A stretch of DNA of 20,561 bases from a virus. The stretch covers positions 1 to 20,561 of the IMG/VR virus record IMGVR_UViG_3300036768_000091; one strand, 5' to 3'. Below, one piece after another: positions 1-6,576 of the stretch (its first letter is position 1; each line of letters starts with the position of its first letter). The translations under genes were made by a program, and so were the position numbers. The notes under the pieces are model-generated. The model saw nothing but the letters and a program-made list of their open reading frames with translations, ran no database searches and was not told the origin of the DNA.

Positions 1-1590
1 CTTGCGCTGCTTAGGCGTCCAATCCTTGTACTTGTCGGTCAGTTCTTCCTTGTACTTAATCATGGCCTTCTCAGCGTCGTTGAGCTTGACGCCACTGGCA
101 GCCTCTTGATTCAGTTGCTCAATGCGCTCACGTATGTTCTGTGTCAAGTCCTTATAAGCTTGCAGCGACTTCTTCTGTTCCTCGGTCAGCTCTGCGTACT
201 TGTTCTTGAGCGTCACGGCGGCGGTGGCCGCCTCGGCGGTTGCTGTCGTGGCGACGTTGGTGGCGGTAGCAGCAGCCTTCATCGACTCCGACAAGGTCGC
301 CACGGCCGACTTACCGTCAGCAAACTTCTGCACAACGCCGGCAGCGTATCGCTCACCAGCCTCGGTGAACTCTTTGATGCTGCTTATGCTGGCCTGTACT
401 TTAGCAGCCAGCTCCTTGTCGAACACGCTGGCGATAGCAGCAGCAATCTTGCCGCCCTCCACCAGCGGGAACACCAGTAACTGCATGATGCTGGACCCGA
501 CGTGCGCCAGCGAAGCGCCGATCAGCTCCACGCCGTCCTTGAAACCGGCCACTAACAAGCGTACAGATTCCCACATCACCTTGAGGGCGCCGCTTTGCAC
601 CAGCACGTCGCCCACGAAGCCCGCCAAGGAAGACACGGCCTTGACGCCCTCCCACACCTCACCAGCCAGACCTTTGAACGTAGCCCAAACTTCGCTCAAG
701 CCCTGTTTGTTGGAGTCAATCCAAGCGCCGACGCTCTTGAAAGCCTCGATGGCTTCATCCTTGAGCGATGGAATCAAACCACGGGCTGCCTCGATTACAC
801 CGGCCAACCCTAGCGTAGCGCCGCTGGATTTATTGATATCGTTGATGGCAACTTTGAAGTCGTTGGTCAAACGGGTCATGGCCCCGCCGACGGTGTCTGG
901 GATACTGGCCATTTCCTTCTTGAGCTGGTCCAACGACTTCACCAAGGCGTTGCCGACCACATCGGCAGTGAGCTTGCCTTCGCTGCCCATCTTCTTCAGC
1001 TGCTCAATTGGCACCTTCATGCCGTCAGCCAAAGCTTTCATGAAACGAGGCGAAGCTTCTGCGATGGACCTGAATTCATCGCCTTGCAGCTTGCCGCTGC
1101 CCATAGCCTGAGCAAACTGCAAAGTGGCAGACGCGGCTTCTTGCGCGCTGGCGCCGCCCACGCGCAACGAAGCCGAAAACGCCTCGACAATTTTGCCAGT
1201 TGTGGCTACGTCGCCCCCCATACGCTTGACGGGGTCGTGCAGCTTAGTAAACAGAGTGGCAGTCTCAGCTAGCCCCACATTAGACTGCTGGGCGATCTTG
1301 TACACCAGCGCTTGGGCCTTGGCAAAATCCTGCGCGGTACCTGTAGCTAGCTTGAGCCGCGCGTCAACAAGCGCCATGGCGTCAGCCGTCTTGACCAACT
1401 CGCCAATCGTCGCACCTAGCGCCAAGCCCGCTAACACACCCTTGAGCTTGCCCCAAGACGCCTCCATCTTGGTGGCCGCGCCGGCAGCCTTGTCGCCTGC
1501 TGAAACGAAGCGGTCCAGCTCGTCACGGGCTTTGCCCACCTGGCTAGAGTCAATGGCCAGCCCAAGGGTAGTGATATCCATGCCACTCAT
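1..1590 (-). CDS. Tail tape measure protein, N-terminal 530 codons (runs off left edge)
   Basis: The reading frame opens at ATG 1590 and stays open to the window edge, so only the N-terminal part is present. AAGGA lies 8 nt before the ATG, and the ATG overlaps the stop of the upstream chaperone ORF as ATGA. The start (MSGMDITTLGLAIDSSQVGK) and the segment at about residues 70-215, rich in short helices with GGASAQEAASATLQFAQAM, resemble the tape-measure N-terminal domain of lambda-like phages. A hydrophobic stretch (GVLAGLALGATIGELV) lies near residue 50, and further hydrophobic and alanine-rich helical segments follow. Tape measure proteins set tail length and thread the tube; the position directly after the G/G-T chaperones is the standard one in siphoviruses. 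Family assignment is firm; total length is unknown. Confidence 0.9.
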   Translation of the reverse strand, partial: MSGMDITTLGLAIDSSQVGKARDELDRFVSAGDKAAGAATKMEASWGKLKGVLAGLALGATIGELVKTADAMALVDARLKLATGTAQDFAKAQALVYKIAQQSNVGLAETATLFTKLHDPVKRMGGDVATTGKIVEAFSASLRVGGASAQEAASATLQFAQAMGSGKLQGDEFRSIAEASPRFMKALADGMKVPIEQLKKMGSEGKLTADVVGNALVKSLDQLKKEMASIPDTVGGAMTRLTNDFKVAINDINKSSGATLGLAGVIEAARGLIPSLKDEAIEAFKSVGAWIDSNKQGLSEVWATFKGLAGEVWEGVKAVSSLAGFVGDVLVQSGALKVMWESVRLLVAGFKDGVELIGASLAHVGSSIMQLLVFPLVEGGKIAAAIASVFDKELAAKVQASISSIKEFTEAGERYAAGVVQKFADGKSAVATLSESMKAAATATNVATTATAEAATAAVTLKNKYAELTEEQKKSLQAYKDLTQNIRERIEQLNQEAASGVKLNDAEKAMIKYKEELTDKYKDWTPKQRK

Positions 1591-1937
1591 TTGCGACGTC
1601 CTTCTGCTGGCTTGGATTGCGTGTTGATTTCGATGAACGCTCTGTCGATGGCGCGCAACGCAGCAACGTCCACTGGGTCGATGTCGCGCTTGGTAAGCTG
1701 CGCCCAGTGACCAATTTCCGACCAAGCGAAAGTAGAAAGCGCCAGACCTTGCTGGCGCCCTTCCGCTAACTCATGCCACCAGGCCCACCAATGGCTGCAC
1801 ATAGGCAACAAAGTAGGCCCCACTAACTCAGGTGGCGTGCGTCCGGTCTGGCGTTGGACTGATTCAAGGTGATCGCGCAGCGAACGGCCATCCGCTTGCT
1901 TCTTAGCCAGCTGGAACTGATGCTGCGCAAACTCCAC
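1587..1937 (-). CDS. Tail assembly chaperone, T-like domain, probably made by -1 frameshift
   Basis: This 116-codon ORF has GTG 1937 as its first possible start, but no good ribosome binding site precedes it: the nearest AAGGA ends about 15 nt upstream. The frame is open back to 1973, overlapping the end of the upstream chaperone gene in its -1 frame. The likely product is therefore a G-T fusion rather than a free protein. The centre carries a Trp-rich segment (HWWAWWHELAEGR) followed by WSEIGHWAQLTKRDIDP and ALRAIDRAFIE, a pattern I associate with phage tail assembly chaperones placed just before tape measure genes. The known role of lambda G-T is to coat the tape measure protein and recruit tail tube subunits. 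Its stop overlaps the tape measure start by four bases. The function is inferred from position and motif. Confidence 0.75.
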   Translation of the reverse strand: MEFAQHQFQLAKKQADGRSLRDHLESVQRQTGRTPPELVGPTLLPMCSHWWAWWHELAEGRQQGLALSTFAWSEIGHWAQLTKRDIDPVDVAALRAIDRAFIEINTQSKPAEGRRK

Positions 1938-1948
1938 GACCGACGCAA

Positions 1949-2353
1949 TCAGTCCTTGATGAAATTTCCGACGTCAATTGCTGCCGTCAGAACCTGACCC
2001 CGGATCACCGGGTACTTCTCATAGACACGACGGGCTTCGGCTTTGCTGAAAGCGATGTCCTTGCCCGCCTCCACCATGTTGGTCCAACCCAAGGTGACTT
2101 CGGCCAACACCTCGGCGGTATCGTCGTCGTCTTCAGGACTCATGGCGCGGGCCACCGCGCTTTTCTCGCGCATCGCTTGACGCTTCTTGCGGCGCGACAT
2201 CAACTCCTGGAAGCGCTCGGAGAAAGCGCCTTGAACCTTGATGACCAGACCGGTTTCTTCGCCGGTGCGCGGGTTGACGATGGGGACGTCAATGCCCTCC
2301 TCGGAATGCGCTGTGACATCCAGTGCGGTGATATCAAACTTGCGGGAGTCCAT
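1949..2353 (-). CDS. Tail assembly chaperone G-like protein
   Basis: A 134-residue acidic and basic protein starting MDSRKFDITALDVTAHSEEG. I chose ATG 2353 over the in-frame TTG 2368 because GGAG lies 9 nt before the ATG. It sits between the tail tube gene and the tape measure gene, exactly where gpG-like chaperones lie in lambda-like tail modules, and its length is close to that of lambda gpG (140 residues). The middle is a highly charged stretch (about residues 50-75: RRKKRQAMREK, then EDDDDT). Three codons before the stop it contains the slippery heptamer A AAT TTC, which would give a 255-residue fusion with the next ORF. No enzymatic motif is seen, and none is expected for a chaperone. 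Confidence 0.75.
   Translation of the reverse strand: MDSRKFDITALDVTAHSEEGIDVPIVNPRTGEETGLVIKVQGAFSERFQELMSRRKKRQAMREKSAVARAMSPEDDDDTAEVLAEVTLGWTNMVEAGKDIAFSKAEARRVYEKYPVIRGQVLTAAIDVGNFIKD
1961..1967 (-). promoter_or_regulatory. Putative -1 ribosomal frameshift site, AAATTTC
   Basis: Read on the minus strand in the frame of the upstream chaperone, the codons are GGA AAT TTC ATC AAG GAC TGA. The heptamer A AAT TTC fits the X XXY YYZ rule, and a -1 slip joins the frame that continues through the T-like ORF without a stop. The direction (-1), the place (last few codons of G) and the flanking genes match the conserved tail-gene frameshift known from lambda and many other phages. I saw no obvious strong stimulatory hairpin directly downstream. 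Confidence 0.72.
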
Positions 2354-2374
2354 TGTAACCAGCTCCAAATGAAA

Positions 2375-2404
2375 GCGGGTGTGGGGCCAATCCCCAGCAC
2401 CCGC
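2375..2404 (-). terminator. Strong hairpin after the tail tube gene; terminator or attenuator
   Basis: Arms 2375-2386 and 2392-2404 pair over 12 bp (GCGGGTG plus TGGGG) with one bulged base and a 5-nt loop. In the leftward transcript the stem is followed by TTTCATTT, a weak U-rich tail. It lies in the gap between the tail tube stop and the ribosome binding site of the chaperone gene. That position suits partial termination or protection of the tail tube mRNA 3' end. The structure is directly visible; termination strength is inferred. Confidence 0.65.
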
Positions 2405-2431
2405 CGAGAAGTTTATGCCTGCTTAGCGTCG

Positions 2432-3673
2432 TCAGGCGAGGCTATCTTGCACAGACAGCGTGGTGCGCTCGGTCTTCACACCCGTACCGCCGTTGGCGTT
2501 CAGCAGCGCCTGGAAAGGCAGCGTCTGCACCAGGCCCTTTTCACCGTCGTCTTTACTGGCGCCGCCAAACTTGACGCGCGGCAGCACAAACGTCATGAAG
2601 TCGGCAGTGGCCGTGTTGTCGGTGGTGAAGGCTGCCAAAATGTCCACCTCAGTCTCGTTGATGAACGCATCGCGGATGGTCACTCCGTCGAAATACATCG
2701 AAGCTTGGCCGCTCACCAAGACGCGGCCCGGGAACTGGTTGGGAACAACATTCGCACCCACCACCGGATCGCCAGTGAAGTTGGCTGCGATAGTCACGGA
2801 CAAGCCAGTGAGAACTGCCACTGACTGGCCGGCCAGCCGCACCACGCCGTTCACAGCCGCCAGTGAGCCGGAAGTAGTGGCGGCGGTGGGACTGGTGAAG
2901 TATTGAGTGTTGGTCGCGACACCGCCGCGCTTGGCCTGCGTGTCGGCCATATCCTGACCGCGCACATCCCAGTTGATGGTAGCTAGTCCAGTAGGTGGCA
3001 AGTCGATAGAGGCTTGCGCCAACTTGCAACCCAGGAACAACTCAGATTGCCCCAGATCGCTGTACCAATGTTCGATGGCAAACGACTTGTCGGTGTGGCC
3101 TGAGCTGGGCACGTAGGTTTTCTTGCCAACCACGGTAATCGTACAACCAGTGATCGGGCCCTCAGCCACCATCGCGGAGCCGTTGAGCGGTAGCACGGTC
3201 ATGGACGTCGCCGACGCAATGTCCGTGATCATGACGTTCTTGTTGATATTGCTGGCGTTGAGCGCGCCCACGCTGAAGCGGACCACGTCGCCCACCTTCA
3301 AGCCGTCAGTCAACCAGCTGCCAGCGCTGCGCACGACGGTGTAGGTAGGCCCAGAGCCGGAGATAGTCAGGCCGGCGCCAGTGATGGCAGTGACTGCTGC
3401 GAAATCGCGCTTGAGGATCGCCGCCAAAAAGTCCTTCCAAGTGCCAGGTGACAGCTCGCCATTGATACCGCCGGCCACGCGGCGCACGCCGTGGCGGAAA
3501 TCCGACATCTGCTGATCGGTGCGAATCTCGTTGGATTGGTAAGTCTCCTTGGTCAAGTCCAAGGTGGAAGTGATACGGCGGAGTTGTTGGGCCGAAGCCT
3601 GTCCAGGGGCAGTGCCATATGCGGACTCTGCCTTGTAAGCCAATTGTTTGAAAACACCAGCTGCGATGGGCAT
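2432..3673 (-). CDS. Major tail tube protein
   Basis: A 413-residue protein starting MPIAAGVFKQLAYKAESAYG, with a strong AAAGGAGG site 6 nt before ATG 3673. The N-terminus (YKAESAYGTAP...LRRITSTLDLTKETYQSNEI) and the many short beta-strand segments resemble the tail tube proteins of siphoviruses of this type. Residues about 95-190 and 270-310 look like inserted beta-sandwich domains rich in T, S, V and G, as often seen in tail tube proteins that carry surface decorations. It lies between the tail terminator gene and the chaperone pair, the usual place for the tube gene. A TATAAG-type promoter lies just upstream and a hairpin just downstream, which fits high expression. The subunit polymerises into the tube through which DNA passes. 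Confidence 0.85.
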   Translation of the reverse strand: MPIAAGVFKQLAYKAESAYGTAPGQASAQQLRRITSTLDLTKETYQSNEIRTDQQMSDFRHGVRRVAGGINGELSPGTWKDFLAAILKRDFAAVTAITGAGLTISGSGPTYTVVRSAGSWLTDGLKVGDVVRFSVGALNASNINKNVMITDIASATSMTVLPLNGSAMVAEGPITGCTITVVGKKTYVPSSGHTDKSFAIEHWYSDLGQSELFLGCKLAQASIDLPPTGLATINWDVRGQDMADTQAKRGGVATNTQYFTSPTAATTSGSLAAVNGVVRLAGQSVAVLTGLSVTIAANFTGDPVVGANVVPNQFPGRVLVSGQASMYFDGVTIRDAFINETEVDILAAFTTDNTATADFMTFVLPRVKFGGASKDDGEKGLVQTLPFQALLNANGGTGVKTERTTLSVQDSLA

Positions 3674-3723
3674 GACGCCCTCCTTTCAATGAAGTGAACG
3701 GATACACTGCCGAAGCAATGCAA

Positions 3724-3752
3724 CTTATAGCCGCCGACCCAGCGCCAGTCAA
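3724..3752 (-). promoter_or_regulatory. Putative late promoter for the tail tube gene
   Basis: On the minus strand TTGACT (3752-3747) and TATAAG (3729-3724) are separated by 17 bp, each matching the sigma70 consensus at five of six positions. The -35 overlaps the last codon and stop of the tail terminator gene. The predicted start lies about 40 nt before the tail tube ATG. The same two hexamers occur ahead of the scaffold/coat genes, which supports a shared promoter type. No transcription data are available to me. Confidence 0.68.
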
Positions 3753-4174
3753 CTCAGAACGTCGGCCCTGTACGGCACACTGATAGGCACCACGAAATAC
3801 CCGTCATCGACCAAAGCCCTGCCAATACTAGGACTGCGGTCAATCACCAGTCTGACGTTCCCAGCCGACAAGAACGTACCGCGCTTGTAGTGATCACGCA
3901 ACAGCTCAGCCCGCTCTGTGGCTTTACCAGCTCCTTCGTTCAGGGGGTAGAACAACGTTAGTTGGAACACACCCGTCTCGCGCTTGAGAGCGGTCCCAGA
4001 CCCTTCCGCGACGCCCATAGTCGGGTTGTCAGTTTCAGCCGGAAGCAAATTCGCTCGCTGGTACGGAGTCCCGACAACCGGTTTGTACGGCACATTTTCC
4101 CAAGCGGTGGGTAAGCCGCCGCTTAGAACGTTTAGGTGGACTTCCAACAGCTGACGGATTACAACATAGGACAT
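3749..4174 (-). CDS. Tail terminator-like protein
   Basis: A 141-residue protein starting MSYVVIRQLLEVHLNVL. ATG 4174 is preferred over the in-frame TTG 4180 because AGGAAGG lies 7 nt upstream of it. The order connector, gp10-like protein, this gene, tail tube is the usual siphovirus order, in which this slot holds the tail terminator or tail completion protein. An N-terminal helix is followed by sheet-like segments (TGVFQLTLFYPLNEGAGKATERAELLRDHYKRGTF, broken by polar loops), a pattern I recall from the DUF4128 group of phage proteins. Such proteins cap the tail at the head-proximal end. The role rests mainly on position and length; the fold is not proven from sequence alone. Confidence 0.65.
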   Translation of the reverse strand: MSYVVIRQLLEVHLNVLSGGLPTAWENVPYKPVVGTPYQRANLLPAETDNPTMGVAEGSGTALKRETGVFQLTLFYPLNEGAGKATERAELLRDHYKRGTFLSAGNVRLVIDRSPSIGRALVDDGYFVVPISVPYRADVLS

Positions 4175-4176
4175 GA

Positions 4177-4566
4177 TCAAGCCTTCCTAGCGGCTTCCCG
4201 CACTTTGGCCACCCACTCTCTGGCAGCGATACGCACCATGCCTTGCGGCGCCTGGGTCTTGCTGTAGCCGTACTCCAGCCGCACCGCGTAGGGCAACGAA
4301 TTGGTCAGGTACACGACGCCGCCCACAGGCAACGTCAGAGCCTTCCTGATTTCTCCCTCGGAACGCATAGTGGCGGTGCTGGCAGTCGTGCTGCGATCGG
4401 GCGCGCCAAAAGACACGTTCCAGTTGCTCTTGAAACGGCCGGTGTCCACTGGGCTAGCACGCACCACGCGGCTGAAAATATCGAACGTGGATTTACGCAC
4501 GATGACGTCCATGCTAACGTTGGCCTTCTTAGCCAGCTTTTCCAATGGCACGCTCCACTTAGCCAT
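4177..4566 (-). CDS. HK97 gp10-like head-tail or tail completion protein
   Basis: A 129-residue basic protein. ATG 4566 shares one base with the stop of the upstream gene (TGATG), which suggests translational coupling; GTG 4569 is an alternative start. The segment RASPVDTGRFKSNWNVSFG, followed by a YLTNSLPYAVRLEYGYS block, is the hallmark of the HK97 gp10 family (PVDTGR.K.NW, then N..PYA..LE.G.S). In phages with this family the protein helps join head and tail or complete the tail. The C-terminus is a basic helix (IAAREWVAKVREAARKA). Neighbours on both sides are connector or tail genes. Family recognition is strong; the exact step is less certain. Confidence 0.8.
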   Translation of the reverse strand: MAKWSVPLEKLAKKANVSMDVIVRKSTFDIFSRVVRASPVDTGRFKSNWNVSFGAPDRSTTASTATMRSEGEIRKALTLPVGGVVYLTNSLPYAVRLEYGYSKTQAPQGMVRIAAREWVAKVREAARKA

Positions 4567-4934
4567 CACTTCCGCACTTGCAACGTATGTATGACGACAG
4601 TGCCGGCCGGGTTTAACTTCTTGGCCCGCACCACACTCCAGATTTCGCCACCTACAGTCAACGTGTCGCCCATCCCCACTTCGGGCAACCCTTGAGCGCT
4701 GATGATAGCCTTGCGGTCCCCTCGCAACACCGCGCTGTCTCCGTCAGCCCTGAACGCCGCCTCTGTGTAGTCCAACATCACGCCCACAACCGTGACAGCT
4801 GTGGACCCTGGCGTGGCGTCTGAGATCGTCGGGTTGTAAACGCCCGGAGTGCACACCGTGACCGTCATGGGCTGACCCTTATCGGCCAACAGACGTCGCG
4901 CGGTGTTAGCCAGCTTGCTGTACAAGGTGCTCAT
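4566..4934 (-). CDS. Head closure-like connector protein
   Basis: A 122-residue protein starting MSTLYSKLANTARRLLADKGQPMTV. An N-terminal helix is followed by a mostly beta region that includes GDRKAIISAQGLPEVGMGDTLTVGGE and ends in a strand (VVIHTLQVRK). This layout, together with the position between a DnaT-like head-tail adaptor and an HK97 gp10-like gene, matches the head closure or stopper slot of siphoviruses. The start overlaps the upstream stop as ATGA, and the stop overlaps the downstream start by one base, so the three genes are probably translated together. No catalytic motif is seen. The assignment depends on context and general pattern. Confidence 0.6.
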   Translation of the reverse strand: MSTLYSKLANTARRLLADKGQPMTVTVCTPGVYNPTISDATPGSTAVTVVGVMLDYTEAAFRADGDSAVLRGDRKAIISAQGLPEVGMGDTLTVGGEIWSVVRAKKLNPAGTVVIHTLQVRK

Positions 4935-5458
4935 GAACGACTCACTTGTATGCTGCCGCCGCCTTGATCCTTGAGCAACGGTCCCAACAAGTTGTCCACC
5001 GCTCGATAGCGCACAATCGGAGTAGAGCCGTCCATGTATTCCACTTCGATGACGTCAACTTTTTCACGCTTCACGATCTGAGCAATGTCTGCCGCCAGAT
5101 CGCCAGATGCCGCCTTGAACGCCATCTCAGCGTTGGCTTGTTGCACCTCAATAGGCACCACATTGTCAGCGTAGTACGCAGGACCGTAACCGTAGGCAAC
5201 CGGTCCGTCTGCGCGCGGCACGTTGTAGCGGGGCCAGTCCATAGACTGCGTGACAGTCTTGCGTTGGCCTACCCAACGCAGACGATACGCCTGCTGCATG
5301 TAGTGAGCAGCCCGCACCAGCGCGGCTTCCTTCTCCGGCAACGACAAAGTAGCCCACAAGGTGATACCGCGAGCCGAGTGCCACGCGTCGGCATACTCCA
5401 CAGAGCAGTACACCTGGGCGTCTGACTTGGCTGTCCCGTCCTCAACAATCAAAGCCAT
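4931..5458 (-). CDS. Head-tail adaptor, DnaT-like phage family
   Basis: A 175-residue protein starting MALIVEDGTAKSDAQVYCSV, with GAGAGG 5 nt before the ATG. The opening (LIVEDGT....A.VY.S...AD..H..RG...W), the helical block EKEAALVRAAHYMQQAYRLRWVG and the later WPR...P...EVQQANAEMAFKA are typical of a phage family often labelled DnaT-like ssDNA-binding protein. In phage genomes it occupies the head-tail adaptor position and resembles HK97 gp6-like helical adaptors. Its stop overlaps the next gene's ATG. The replication-related name is probably misleading: the setting here, after head proteins and before connector genes, argues for a structural adaptor bound under the portal. Confidence 0.75.
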   Translation of the reverse strand: MALIVEDGTAKSDAQVYCSVEYADAWHSARGITLWATLSLPEKEAALVRAAHYMQQAYRLRWVGQRKTVTQSMDWPRYNVPRADGPVAYGYGPAYYADNVVPIEVQQANAEMAFKAASGDLAADIAQIVKREKVDVIEVEYMDGSTPIVRYRAVDNLLGPLLKDQGGGSIQVSRS

Positions 5459-5467
5459 GTTATCCTC

Positions 5468-6280
5468 TCAGTTTTTAATCGGCCAATCTTGATCCTGGCC
5501 TTCGAGCGGGAAGCCCTGACGCGCCGTCAGGTACTGCTGAGCAAGCCCCGCCAACACGTACAACTGCGTCAGGCCAACAAGCGGCATCGACTGGTTGATG
5601 CCCGCCAGCGGGTAAGTCTGGAATTCGTCATACAGCACCTCGGTCAGCAGCTCGATGACGCTGACCGCTTCGACCAAGCTCACGTTGTAGGTGTACGCTA
5701 CCGCTGCCGCGACATAGTCCGCAGCGGCCGACCCTTCAGCCAACACACTGAGCAACGCAGCAGCCGCCTGGGCTGCGTCCGCCGGGGCGACGCCTTCGAT
5801 CACCAGCTCAGTCAGCAACTGCGCAGCTGCGACCAAGTCAGCTACGCTAAGGGTTTCTACCTGGTCCGCCGACACCACCGGGCCGGTCGAAACGTCGGCC
5901 GCCGCCGAAACCGGATCGAGAACCTGCGCGAAAGCCGCAAAGCTTGCTGCCAGATCGTGCGCAGGTGCAATTATCTCGGTGATAGATGCACTACCCTGCA
6001 TTCCGGCCGCTTCGGCTGCCCCTACGGCCACCGCTTCGATCAATCCCGAAACCAGCGCGCCGACCCCGGCCAGGTTGTCGGTAGCAGCAGCCGACTCCAG
6101 CACCGCCGACAACGCGGCTAACTGAGCCGACAAAAGATCGTTAGCGACAACCGACTCTTGCGTGAACCCGGCCGCCGCTAGCGCAATCGCCAAACCCTCC
6201 CCCGCAACCGCGCCCTCTTCAACATTAACGTTGTAGGTAGCGCCGCCGTTGCTCGCGGTCAGGGCTAGCAGCAAAGACAT
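5468..6280 (-). CDS. Alanine-rich repeat protein of the virion gene block
   Basis: A 270-residue protein of very low complexity and no recognised family. From about residue 38 to 215 it is made of degenerate repeats of about 20 residues, each with an acidic residue near the start, a small-residue run and often AD or ND before a hydrophobic part (for example LESAAATDNLAGVGALVSGL). The last 48 residues switch to a different short repeat of pattern (Y/F/M)PLxGxxQ, seen as YPLAGINQ, MPLVGLTQ and FPLEGQDQ. The ORF lies between virion structural genes and the head-tail adaptor, and AGGG lies about 10 nt before ATG 6280. A virion surface or head-associated role is plausible, but this is inference from position only. 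Confidence 0.7.
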   Translation of the reverse strand: MSLLLALTASNGGATYNVNVEEGAVAGEGLAIALAAAGFTQESVVANDLLSAQLAALSAVLESAAATDNLAGVGALVSGLIEAVAVGAAEAAGMQGSASITEIIAPAHDLAASFAAFAQVLDPVSAAADVSTGPVVSADQVETLSVADLVAAAQLLTELVIEGVAPADAAQAAAALLSVLAEGSAAADYVAAAVAYTYNVSLVEAVSVIELLTEVLYDEFQTYPLAGINQSMPLVGLTQLYVLAGLAQQYLTARQGFPLEGQDQDWPIKN

Positions 6281-6281
6281 G

Positions 6282-6566
6282 TCAATTCACCCTGCCGGGC
6301 TCCAAGTGGCCATTGGTCACCAGCCAGGTGTACACCGCCAGACTGAGATCGTCGCGGCGCGTCAGCCCGGGAGTAGGCGAAGCGCCCAGGATAGTCGCCA
6401 CGTCGATCTCACTCATAGGCACCGTCTTCTCGGATATGGCCGCGAAGTTGCCTTGCTCGTCGGCAAACCCATAACGAACAGTGACGTGCGCTGTCCCGTC
6501 CGCCGACAAAGTCAGCGGCAAAAGTTTGACCTGCTTAGTGTAGTTGCCTGCGTAGGTTACGGGCAT
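6282..6566 (-). CDS. Small virion-block protein of unknown function
   Basis: A 94-residue protein starting MPVTYAGNYTKQVKLLPLTLSADG, with GAGGAG 6 nt before ATG 6566. The first half reads as beta strands (HVTVRYGFADEQGNFAAISEKTV) and the second as a short helical domain. No family or motif is recognised. The stop lies 1 nt before the start of the alanine-rich repeat gene, and the start is 10 nt after the preceding stop, so it belongs to the same transcript. Coding status is supported by the good ribosome binding site and tight packing. It may be an accessory part of the head or of the neighbouring repeat protein's assembly. Confidence 0.7.
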   Translation of the reverse strand: MPVTYAGNYTKQVKLLPLTLSADGTAHVTVRYGFADEQGNFAAISEKTVPMSEIDVATILGASPTPGLTRRDDLSLAVYTWLVTNGHLEPGRVN

Positions 6567-6576
6567 GGCAGTCTCC

